From NCBI GenBank assembly GCA_013995675.1, contig VWRR01000015.1, positions 186,001 through 250,000 on the forward strand: DNA of 64,000 nucleotides. Reading direction: 5' to 3'. Made by a program: the position numbers and the translations under genes. Of this stretch, positions 45,619-54,870 are shown piece after piece (positions within the stretch are counted from its first letter, which is position 1; every line of letters starts with the position of its first letter). The stretch is from Cyanidiococcus yangmingshanensis (Eukaryota > Rhodophyta > Bangiophyceae > Cyanidiales > Cyanidiaceae). Below the pieces are notes generated by a model. The model searched no databases, was not told where the DNA came from, and was given only the letters and a program-made list of their open reading frames with translations.

Positions 45619-46194
45619 ATGGATCGCTCGCGACTCGCGAATCAGTCACACGCATCTCCCGTTCCGTTCCTGGGCACGCCTGTCCATTGCTGTTGCAACC
45701 CGTCAGTAGATCATCCGCCGCCAACCTCCGCGCCGACATCCTCGGCTCCCCGGGCTCGTCCAGCGCGCCCGCTCGGAAACCCAAATCAGCATCTCGCCAG
45801 CGCGGGCACTCGTCGTGCCGCGAATGCCACGATCGGATCCAACAAGGAACGCCGCGATCGGCGGATAGCCAGCGCACGCCGCCACTGCCCGGGCGGTCGA
45901 AGGATCGCGCGCTCAACGGCGCCTGGCGGAGACGCACGATGGAGCGAACAGGCCCTGGTGGAGAGGGCGTTGCGGCGGCTGACGCGCTCGATGCCGCCGC
46001 CGCCACAGAAATATCTGCGAGTGCAGCTGGCGCGCGTCGACGGTGCGCCTCTCGAACGTTTTGCATTCGATCTCTCCAAGCATCGATTGGGCAAAGGCGA
46101 CACCGAGGTAACGCTCCTCTGACAGTGCTTGAGCTTCTCAGCGATTCAAGGTGACCTTGACTTGTTGATTTGATTTCAGGCTGTGATCGGGTAG
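45619..46194 (+). CDS. Hypothetical protein with a 72-base intron
   Basis: GC-rich. The frame from ATG 45619 encodes a Pro/Ser/Arg-rich first 110 residues, then an ordered end (ALVERALRRLTRSMPPPPQK, then YLRVQLARVDGAPLERFAFD, LSKHRLGKGDTE). At 46107 a clean donor (GAG|GTAACG) opens a 72-base intron ending TTGATTTCAG at 46179. The second exon adds AVIG and stops at 46194, giving 167 residues. Unspliced, the frame ends VTLL 15 bases later. The last 45 residues look conserved in style, but I cannot name the family. Competing frames on both strands here (for example 45593-46222 minus) are probably GC-driven shadows. Confidence 0.5.
46108..46179 (+). other. Candidate spliceosomal intron
   Basis: 72 bases, GTAACG at the 5' end and a pyrimidine-rich TTGATTTGATTTCAG at the 3' end. 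CTTGAC at about 46155-46160 is a possible branch site. The length is a multiple of three, but retention would alter the protein end. Confidence 0.5.
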
Positions 46195-46490
46195 TATAGT
46201 CTAGTGGCCGCTTTGAAAGCAAGACGTGCTTTCACGTCGTGCTGACTCTGGTCAAGGTCTCGTTCGTGTGTGCGTGTCGGAAGGTTCGCTAGTTCTCAAG
46301 CCAGTCTGGGGTTGATTAGTCGATTTCTCGCAGGGACCAGTTCAAGAAAAAGTTATCAGCTTTACACGCACGTTGGGTGTGCAGCGCCCGACCCAAGAGC
46401 TGAAGCCGTGGGGTGTTCTCAGCGTTTGTGTCGAAAGGCGACCAAGCAGCTGTTGTTGGCGCTTGGGTTCACAACGTCTGGAGCATTGCA

Positions 46491-48524
46491 ATGATGCGAC
46501 CTCCAGACAGTTATTCGGGCTGTTGCACTGGTAATCAGGACCACGCGGGGCGTGAGCCACCTCCCTCGGATCCCGATCCGAAGATTGTGCCGGAGCGAGG
46601 TTTGGGGGCTAAGCTGACTCCAGAATCACATCGTGTTTTCGCTCGGTCAATGAGCCAGGCGCGAACCTCGGCGCCGGCTGGCTATTGGCGTGGCATGCCG
46701 GCCCAGATGTATGCATCAATGAGTCCGGTTTTATCACACCCGCAGTGCTGCCATTGGGCACCAGGATACGGACCTCCTGTTTTGCCGAGCTACAGGGGGA
46801 TGGCTGGGCCAACCCCGGTAACCGGTACCGGCGGTGCCAGTGCTATTGCAGCTGCTGCCACTGCGGCCGCTGCTGGTGCCGCAGCTGTGAGTGCAGAGAT
46901 GCCTTTCGGTGTTTCCACTGGTCGTGGAGGAGACCGCGCGGATGCCCGCTCAGTGCAGCCTCCCACCAGAGAAGCGCTGTATCAGCAAGAGATGTATTAC
47001 CGCTCCGCACAAATGCTGGGAATAACAGCTCAGCAGGCTTCTGGTGTTGGGCGCGAAATAGATTGGCATTCATGGGCAAGTGGAGAGGCGTCAAACGGAA
47101 CCGATAACTCTCTTTGTGGTAACGCTCAGTCCCATTCAGACTACCGTTATCCTGGTTTCTATGTCCCATACTTTTTCCAGACGCCAGTGCCATGGTCTTT
47201 AGGACCCAATTCGCGAATGCAGCAGCCCACTCGAATGTATGCAAGTTCGTTCAACAATAGTGCCATTCCTGATGTTTTTCAGAAAAATCAATGCAGTCTG
47301 CGAGAGAAAGACCCCGATCGGGACATGCTGCAGCAGTTCAGCACGACATCGGTAAGAGCATCTGATCTGACGAAATCGGTGCATGATGAGACCGCGGATC
47401 CGCAACGAACCGAAAACCTGGGCACATCAGGTCACGATGAACAACACTTTTGCTCAGAGAACGATGAGAGCAAGCCGAGCTTGCCATGGAACGGTGTACA
47501 AAGCGTTTCGGATGGCAATCTGAGCCTAGTTAGCACCGAAGCATTATCGAATTCGAAGCAGATTGCACTGCTGCCCATGGCTGCATGTGGCTTTCACCTA
47601 GGATCTCATGGAACTGGTAATCAGACACCTCACGAATCTAGTGCTTGCTGGGAGAGAATGAGTCGCACGAGCAGCGGTGCAAGCGCCCGCGCAATGCCCA
47701 GTGACGCCGCTAGCCAGAATGGCCTAGACCGCGCGTCAAGTGGTGACGACGAGACCGCAGCTCTCTCGGGAATGGAACAGCGACCTCAGACGTGCAATGA
47801 TCAACCATGGACGGGAGTCTGCGCAACTGGAAAGTCAAACGATCCGGCAAGGCTGGTCGACACCGGTGCCTATCAATTGAATTGTATCGACGACGCCAGC
47901 ATCGCTCCGGCGCTGGGTGCTTCGCCCTATTCAACGGCCGCCGTGGCGTCAGCCATGTTTAGGACAACGCCCCTAGTGACTAGAGATCAGCATGGAATCT
48001 GGCACAGCAGCGAGATTGCGAACAAAGGTTTTGCTCCTAACTGCTTTCCGTGCGCAACATTGCCCTTAGGCTGGGCAAGTATGACGCAACTCGGGACGGT
48101 TGAGTGCTTCCCTAGTTCGTTCGCGATCCCAGACCGGAACAATGGCTCGAAAAGCAGCGAACCTTCACCGCGCACTGCAACAGGATGCATTTCACGCGAA
48201 CTCTGCAGCGCAACCCGTGATTGCTCACTAGGAGGATTCATACCCATCTACCCACATTCGGGCAAGCAACTGTCCCAAACGGGGAGCGGATGGGAGAAGG
48301 AGCGCTATCGGAGAGAGCGAGTGCAACGTTTTCTCGAGAAAAGACGCCATCGAGTCGCTCATCCGGGAGTCATTCGATACGATGTGCGGAAGCGCCTGGC
48401 AGATGCGAGACCGCGGATTCGAGGGCGGTTTGCTCGGCCAGATATGATGGCCCCGGATCGAACATCGACGAGCAGCAAAAACACCGTGCAAGCGCAGCGT
48501 CATTCGTCCACAGATGAGGTATAG
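46491..48524 (+). CDS. CCT-domain protein
   Basis: A 677-residue, mostly disordered protein (Ser, Gly, Ala, Gln, Pro) with a C-terminal CCT motif at about 607-649: RERVQRFLEKRRHRVAHPGV, then IRYDVRKRLADARPRIRGRF. CCT motifs occur in CONSTANS, TOC1/PRR and related plant and algal regulators. They bind DNA together with NF-Y subunits. No B-box zinc fingers, response-regulator or GATA domain precede it, so this is a CCT-only type. An alanine-rich run lies near residue 120. ATG 46491 is followed directly by a second ATG. A role in light or clock control is only inferred from relatives. Confidence 0.85.
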   Translation: MMRPPDSYSGCCTGNQDHAGREPPPSDPDPKIVPERGLGAKLTPESHRVFARSMSQARTSAPAGYWRGMPAQMYASMSPVLSHPQCCHWAPGYGPPVLPSYRGMAGPTPVTGTGGASAIAAAATAAAAGAAAVSAEMPFGVSTGRGGDRADARSVQPPTREALYQQEMYYRSAQMLGITAQQASGVGREIDWHSWASGEASNGTDNSLCGNAQSHSDYRYPGFYVPYFFQTPVPWSLGPNSRMQQPTRMYASSFNNSAIPDVFQKNQCSLREKDPDRDMLQQFSTTSVRASDLTKSVHDETADPQRTENLGTSGHDEQHFCSENDESKPSLPWNGVQSVSDGNLSLVSTEALSNSKQIALLPMAACGFHLGSHGTGNQTPHESSACWERMSRTSSGASARAMPSDAASQNGLDRASSGDDETAALSGMEQRPQTCNDQPWTGVCATGKSNDPARLVDTGAYQLNCIDDASIAPALGASPYSTAAVASAMFRTTPLVTRDQHGIWHSSEIANKGFAPNCFPCATLPLGWASMTQLGTVECFPSSFAIPDRNNGSKSSEPSPRTATGCISRELCSATRDCSLGGFIPIYPHSGKQLSQTGSGWEKERYRRERVQRFLEKRRHRVAHPGVIRYDVRKRLADARPRIRGRFARPDMMAPDRTSTSSKNTVQAQRHSSTDEV

Positions 48525-48846
48525 GCACTTTTTACCATCAGCGAACTATACATGGATTTGATCGTTTTTCGCAGCTGTCACTCGTCGTCACAGCTTTATC
48601 CATATCAGGTTGTAGGGAAATCGGGTGAGAGATCTTCCCTGTGGGAGGTTACCAGGTGATCCTGCTACACATTGCTCAGCGCAAATGGTTGCATGCAGGC
48701 TTGATCGAGGGCGCCGCACACGCAGCCACTAGGGAAACGTTATGCATATCGTTCCATTCAGCGTCTTTTTTTCGGAGTGCTGTACACGCGATCCGCCGTC
48801 TGGCGCAAATACATACTTGAATGCGTCAATGGTTCGTGTACACCAT
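48525..48846. other. Convergent 3' region, CCT and Pumilio genes
   Basis: Facing stop codons about 320 bases apart. Nothing was seen. Confidence 0.3.
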
Positions 48847-51800
48847 TCAACGCGCATGAGATTGTCTTCGAGTTCGACCGGATCCCATTGGACGCACAAG
48901 GCGCTCCGTCGTCGAAGTCGTGAATGCATGGCTCGATGTCGAATGTGATGAGTTTGTTGAGCCGCTCCTATGCCAGGAGTCTTGTTCCAAAGAGTTCACC
49001 GCAGTGCCACACGCAGTGCGCGATGGAGCAGCTCGTACAGATGGCCCGCGAGCGTTGGGGTGTGCGCTCGGATCCAACGTCGATCCACTCGATATATCTG
49101 CCGGGATGCGCTGTGGGAGAGTCTTTTTCGAGCACGTCAGCTGAGCTTGGTGGTTGGTGCTGTGGAGGTTCTGCTCCCGATTCGTATTTGCAAATGACGC
49201 GTTTTCTAAGCGCGCGATGATGTGCTTTCCATAGGAGTATCGTTTGATGACACCAATGTTGACTCGCAGCAGTTGCACAGCGCACTCGCGCTGCTCCTCG
49301 TTGGCGACGTCAAGCACGCGCTGCACGACGTAGTTACCAAACTGATCCTGTACCAGGTCCATTAGGGGCACACCCCCGTTCCCTGAGGCGGTCTTTGATC
49401 GACCCAACAGGATATCAATGAGCGCTTCGCGATCATCTGGCGAACCGTACTGGAGGCATCGCTCCACCACATTACTCGCGTACTTGTGCTGACTCATGCT
49501 CACGCACTGATCTCGCACAAGACGCAAAATATGACCACGCTCTTCTTCCTTTCCGTGTTCGACGACATGTTGGATGACATAGTTCCCGTACTGATCTCGG
49601 ATGAGCGTGCGGCATGCCTGCATAATCTCGCGCATAATTGGCGCTTTTTGTTCCTCAGGAGAATACTCCAAGATTCGCTGAATGACCCGGCACCCGTACG
49701 AGTGCTCTGCGAGGGACACTGCTTGGCCGCTAACCGCATCTACAATAAACTGCACATACTGCCCTGGAACGCGCTCGATACATTTCTGCACCACGTGATT
49801 CCCATTTTGATCCCGAATACATTTGAGCACGTGTCCATCCAATTCTGCAACAAGCTCTGCTTGCGTGTCTGCAGGAAACACTTCCAGGGCTTTTTGCACG
49901 GCGCGGCACCCGTACATGTGTAGGGAGAGTGGCAAGATCCGATTCTTCAGTTTCGCCGCTATCGCCTGTAAATCTCGTGCCGTTCCATGTTCCAGTAGTT
50001 TCTGCACGACGTAGTTCCCGAAAACATCGGTTATCAGACGATTCAAATCGGCAAGAACTTCATGGAGAACCGACTCAACTTCCGCTGCTGTTGCAGTCTC
50101 GAGCCTCGTCTGTATAAAGCGGGAACCATGCTGGTCAGTACTAAACTCAACAACGTGGCCAAAAATATCGGTAAGCTGCCAAGTATTGAAGGCATCGTCC
50201 GATATCATGAGCGCTGCCCGAAACCGGTCCAGCAACAACGAGCGTCCACTTAATGGAGTGAATGGACCGCTCGCTGCCATGTTTGCAGTATCTCCAATTC
50301 CGCCATTCGTTCCGATTTCGATCACTGGCAGTCCCAGTGGAGATGTCGTGGCCAAGTTGGAGGTCGGGGCGATGGACGCCAGCGCTAACGGCTCAGGGCG
50401 GACTTTCGCTCCCGATGACTCGGCTGAGCCCAGTGGCATGCACGTGATCGATGTTCCTGTTCTTATGCAGTTTGGATTATTGGGTGGATTCGCCCGATTG
50501 CGACGACTGTTTCGCGGTTTGTGAGCAGCACTTATTCCAGAGACATTCGCATTCGTTGGTGTAGCCAGACGGGCGCTCTCTGATAGCATCAAGGACTTCT
50601 CTTCCGCGTGCTGAAAACTATCTGTGACCGGAATCGTTGCAACACCGACAATGGCACTGTCGCCACTTGCCCCAATCGTGGACATTTGAGATGCCCGCAG
50701 TTGCGAATACAGCACGTGCATTCCATTCGAGCTCACAACCGGAAGCGATCCGGCATACTCCTTATGGGGCGCCACTCGTGGCGGAGCGTTGCCAAGCGCC
50801 ACCTGACTAGGGCCATTTGCTTCCATGGATGTCGACGCTCCGCTCAATGATTCATGCACGAATATGGTTCTATGATTAGCGTCTGCTGCTTGACTCGCTC
50901 TTTCCATTCCGAGGCTGTAGAGAGCCTGAGCCGACGGCATGGCATTCACGGGCATCGCTTGATTCCAGGGGACTTCCAGTCCCTTTTCAGTCGAGGCCGA
51001 GAACGCTTCAATGGCCAACGGTGCAACCGATCGCGATTCGTTAGAATTTGGCGAGACGCACCCGTTTGCAAGGTGAGTGAGGCTGGGGTTTTCTCTGTCT
51101 CTGGCATCCCCATATACCGATATATGAGCACAACCTCCATCTTTTCGGGTCAAGCCGCCGAATGTCTCATCACTAGGGTACCAAACAGCATCCGTTGCAG
51201 TGCTTGTCGTTATCATTGATGAGTTCCGCACGCCTCTTAACACATTTTCTCCGGCTCTGCCGCGCACAGGGGCATTCCCATTCGAGTAGTCGCATTTCTG
51301 TGTTTTGAAATATCCATCTGAGGATGCCAACAAATTCGCATTGGGCGCATGGTTCGGTAATGGACCCCACTGCCTGGGCGCTGTTTGCAGGGATGCGGCC
51401 ATCACGTCCTGAGATCCGAACGACTCCTCGACAGCCGCGCCGTTGATTCCTCTCTGAAGCAAGCCTCGATGTCTTGGAGAGCTTGATGCTCGATCTCGAT
51501 TCGATATAAATTGTTGTTGGGTCCATTCTCCACGGCTCAACCCTACAGCGTCACGACGATCTACCACTTGTGCCAAATGCTCACTTATATGTAGTCCTTT
51601 TGAACCACAGAACTGCGTTCCTGGAGTTGGATTAGATCCATCCGGCGTACGAATCTGTGTTGAGCCCCAGACATTCGTCGAATCAGACCCGTCTTTTCCA
51701 TTGTGGGATACTGCGGACAGCTGGTGCAAAGGTGATGCGTCATTCATGGCTGGGCCCCGAGCTAGCCCGCTCTCATTCATCAGGTTCGTTTGATTATTCA

Positions 51801-53119
51801 CCACGGCCATGGAGGACGAGCTCGATGATAGCGAGGAGATGGACATTGGGGCGCGAGGCGATCTTGAAAAGCCATCGAAAACGTTGTTTCCCTGGCTGCC
51901 TCCGCGTTGATCCCAGATGTCCTCTGCAGATTTCCAGGATGCAGCTGCTGGCATGGATGCAGACCATGCTGAACGAGAACCTGGTAAAATCCGACTGCTT
52001 GAAACCGAAGACGCCTCCGGCAACGACACCGAGCTGTACTGGCTGGCACTTCGTGCTCTCGCTGGGGACGAGACCGCCGAATACGACTCGAATGCTGGGC
52101 TGGGCGTGCGCACCACGTCCGAGCGGGCTATCTCTGACACTGAACGATGTGGAATCGGTGCCCAGATCCGAGGAGAAGCATTATCAGGACCTCTCGCGAT
52201 CAGGGGCCCCTCCGCGAATGCCGCAGCAGCCATCTGTGGGACTGTCCCTCGGTTACACGGAAGCTGCCCCGAGGATGACGTAGACCACTGCGGTGTATGA
52301 AGATGGTGGACCTTGAGCAGCAGCCCTGAAAATAGGCGTCGATGATTGACCATTTCCCTGAAATACTCCCAAAGATGTTTCGCTGCAGACTGAGCGAGCG
52401 GAGCTCTCCCCGTTCCACAGCTCAACATTGTCCGTGTTGGGTTGGGATATTGAGAGTGGCGGAATGCGTCTCGTCGGGGGTGCGCTCTGCACTGATAGAC
52501 TAGAGAACATCTCCAATGCAGATTCTTCTTTTTGAGCCCAGTCTTTCTGAAGAACTGTTGGTCCACGCATTGGGTCTGTTAGAGGAGCCTTCATGGAAAG
52601 ACTTTGTCCCCATACAGACGCGTTAACAGGCGCATGCGATGAGGAGGGAGCTTTCCAGCTTCCCACCTCATCAATGCATATTTGACCCGAAGGCCAATCA
52701 CCCGAATGGGATATTCGCTCGCCTTCTTTCCATACAGGTTGGCAGTCTGAAGATGCCGCGGAACTAAAGCCCGAGAATCCCCAAAACATCGAGGAATGCA
52801 ATGTACTGTCGTGTCCTTCTCGTGGATGCAACCGGGTTTCAGGCATAGACTCGGTTGAGGTGTTCCTGTCCAACCCTTTAGACGCCGGCGCAAACTGGTC
52901 AATACAGTCAACTTGACCGTAGTGACCGGGCGGCGGTGCACTCGCCACTCGCGGCGGCCGCAAAGAGCCCAAACCGGCGTCGACGCCAGCCTGACAAGCG
53001 GACGGAAAAGAGCTAACGCTCACTTTGTTCCGTTCGGCTGAAAACTTGTTAGCAGACCCCTCTGATTGATTCGATCCCAGCTCTTCCATCTTCACATCGT
53101 TCGTACACTGCGCGCTCAT
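48847..53119 (-). CDS. PUM: Pumilio/PUF RNA-binding protein, one frame change
   Basis: PUF proteins bind 3' UTR motifs and repress or localise mRNAs. The C-terminal array of eight repeats (about 50200-49200) is clear, with recognition helices such as DQHGSRFIQTRLE, DVFGNYVVQKLLEHG, HMYGCRAVQKALE, DQNGNHVVQKCIE, HSYGCRVIQRILE, DQYGNYVIQHVVEHG, HKYASNVVERCLQ and DQFGNYVVQRVLD. About 1,000 disordered residues precede it. The first frame (ATG 53119: AQCTNDVKMEELGSNQSEGS) runs to a stop near 52253. The rest continues in the +1 frame, best switched at GGGG near 52266. An ATG at 52233 could alternatively start a separate 1,128-residue protein. About 1,423 residues if joined. A tail of 130 Ser/Thr-rich residues follows the repeats. 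Confidence 0.92.
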
Positions 53120-53462
53120 CTTCGAGACGGCCTGGCGGTGCTCGTTGAACGACCGGGGTGTCCAACGGCACGTGCAACTTCGAAAGCCGTCGCCGCAAAA
53201 ATATCGATTTCCAAAACCGCGTACAACGCAGAGGAGCTACAGAGAACCCGCAGCGGTGACAACTGTTCCCTGTCGAGCGTGCAGAGAGCAACAATCCTTT
53301 GTAAAAACAGCGCCCGCAACTGGCGCAGCACCCCAAGCTATTCAGATACAGAAAAGCGACGCAAACCAAGTTCGGGAGAAGTAAACAACCCCACTATGCA
53401 AACTCTTCACAACGACGCTCGTATCGAGCTGGCTTCTGTTGCAGACAAGTCAAGCCCTGTGA
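53120..53462. promoter_or_regulatory. Divergent region upstream of Pumilio gene
   Basis: 343 bases between the Pumilio ATG (minus) and a plus-strand ORF. It presumably holds the Pumilio promoter. No TATA box or repeat was recognised. Confidence 0.3.
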
Positions 53463-53999
53463 ATGCGAAAACACAGGTGCTTTTCGTCGCACGAGCAACG
53501 CGTCGCGCCTAGAAGTGGGTTTGATTCAAAGTCTGCCACGCGGCGGATCGCCGATACCGACGACGACGGCAAGCTCGCGGCCAAAGCCGCACAGGGCCGC
53601 AGCGGATGCAGGCCGGCATTCGCGGTCGGCGAGGACGGCGTGCTCGTGTCACATGTGACAGAGCGGATGGAGATCACGACGGGCGTGTGCGTGTTCGAGG
53701 TCGTGTCGCCGGATCATCGGGCGCCACTGTTGTTGGGACGCATCATCGTCTCGCCGATGCGCCGATGGCTACATCGCTTCGGTGGTGGCATCAGCGATCT
53801 TCGGCAGATCGATCGCGCGCTCGACGAGACGACACGAACCGTTGCGCGGCGTGCGCTCGCGCCACCACATCGGGAGGGCGTTTGCGACGCGCGCCCTTTG
53901 GCCGTGGAAGGTTCGATGACGCGCGTGCCAGCAGCAGGTGGCCGGCCGCGTCACGGGACGACATCCTCCGAGGCGCAGTCGATGACTCGGGCGCGATGA
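53463..53999 (+). CDS. Hypothetical 178-residue protein
   Basis: An ATG-initiated frame in GC-rich DNA. The middle reads like folded protein (AVGEDGVLVSHVTERMEITT, GVCVFEVVSPDHRAPLLLGR, IIVSPMRRWLHRF), while the ends are Arg/Ala/Thr-rich. A frame from ATG 53396 overlaps the start and could be a first exon spliced at CAG|GTGC (53477). No family is recognised. GC-rich DNA keeps other frames open too, so chance cannot be excluded. Confidence 0.4.
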   Translation: MRKHRCFSSHEQRVAPRSGFDSKSATRRIADTDDDGKLAAKAAQGRSGCRPAFAVGEDGVLVSHVTERMEITTGVCVFEVVSPDHRAPLLLGRIIVSPMRRWLHRFGGGISDLRQIDRALDETTRTVARRALAPPHREGVCDARPLAVEGSMTRVPAAGGRPRHGTTSSEAQSMTRAR

Positions 54000-54870
54000 A
54001 TCTCCGCGTCTGGCCCCATGGTCCACGATCCGTTTGCAGCGCAAGGATTTGAATGATCGCTTATGGTCAACGGGCTCCATCGAGCCGTAAGTTTTAGTGC
54101 TGAGGTTGATGTGATGCACCAACGGGAGGAACAAGAGCGGTGCTGGTTTGTTTGAAAGAACGGGGAAATTTTTCAGCTGATCGGCCCCTCCAGCTATTCT
54201 TCGATCGAGTTACAATTTGTTTGGTTCTGTCGTTGACATCATCATGTTTCCGATCGAGCGATTGCTAAAAGTGCTGTGGCATAGCACTGAGCTGGGATTT
54301 TGCTAGAGGCGCGGCTGCCACTCTTTTCCTACGTTGGTTGAGCGTCTGTGCCTATTCGGGCGTGCGAAATAATCGGCAGAAGAACCCACGCGCAAGCTCG
54401 AGGCTTCGGATATAAGCGACCGCGCAGGAGAGTTCGGTTTGCCTGCGGGACCGGTTAGGCGATGCCTCGCGTCGCGTGATCCATGGCGACTGTGGATCCT
54501 GAATGCTGGTCTCTAGACTTGGTGGCAGGTTGCTAACCTCTTTATGTATATGTCTGGTGATCCGTCGGGCTCATTGGTTCGAGCCGCCCCATGCGATGAA
54601 ATACAACCGATTTTTGACGACCCAAGGATATTAGCGCGACGGACGTAAATATAACTCCCTGCTATCCAAGCATGGTCTTCCTTTCAAGGCAAATGAAGGG
54701 GAAATCTTCGAAGTAGCTCCTGCCGACGTGACGGGGCGTGACAGGGACCGAATCGCATCATCTGAGCGACGCACGCCCGCGAACGAACGATTCGCCAACC
54801 ACGGCCTCTCCCTGGCCTATGTTGGCAAGCTTCGTTTGAGACGGCTTTGTTTTCTCGCTCGGAGTGGTTG
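54000..54870. other. 0.87 kb upstream of the NHL gene
   Basis: No gene was seen. A short hairpin (GGCTC...GAGCC near 54570-54588) contains a GGTTCGAGCC string resembling a tRNA box B, but no tRNA folds around it. Confidence 0.3.

Noticed and set aside
45555-46222. Several long overlapping ORFs on both strands (199, 209, 105 codons)
   Set aside because: GC-rich DNA keeps many frames open. Only the frame ending in HRLGKGDTE with a clean splice site was retained.
46188-46265. tRNA-Glu-like string (TAGTATAGTCTAGTGG followed by CTTTCAC), including the idea of a permuted tRNA
   Set aside because: The anticodon arm does not fold with a 7-base loop, no box B or matching acceptor strand is near, and the segment lies in the 3' end of a spliced gene.
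54560-54600. GGTTCGAGCC resembling a tRNA T-arm
   Set aside because: No acceptor, D-arm or anticodon arm can be built around it on either strand.
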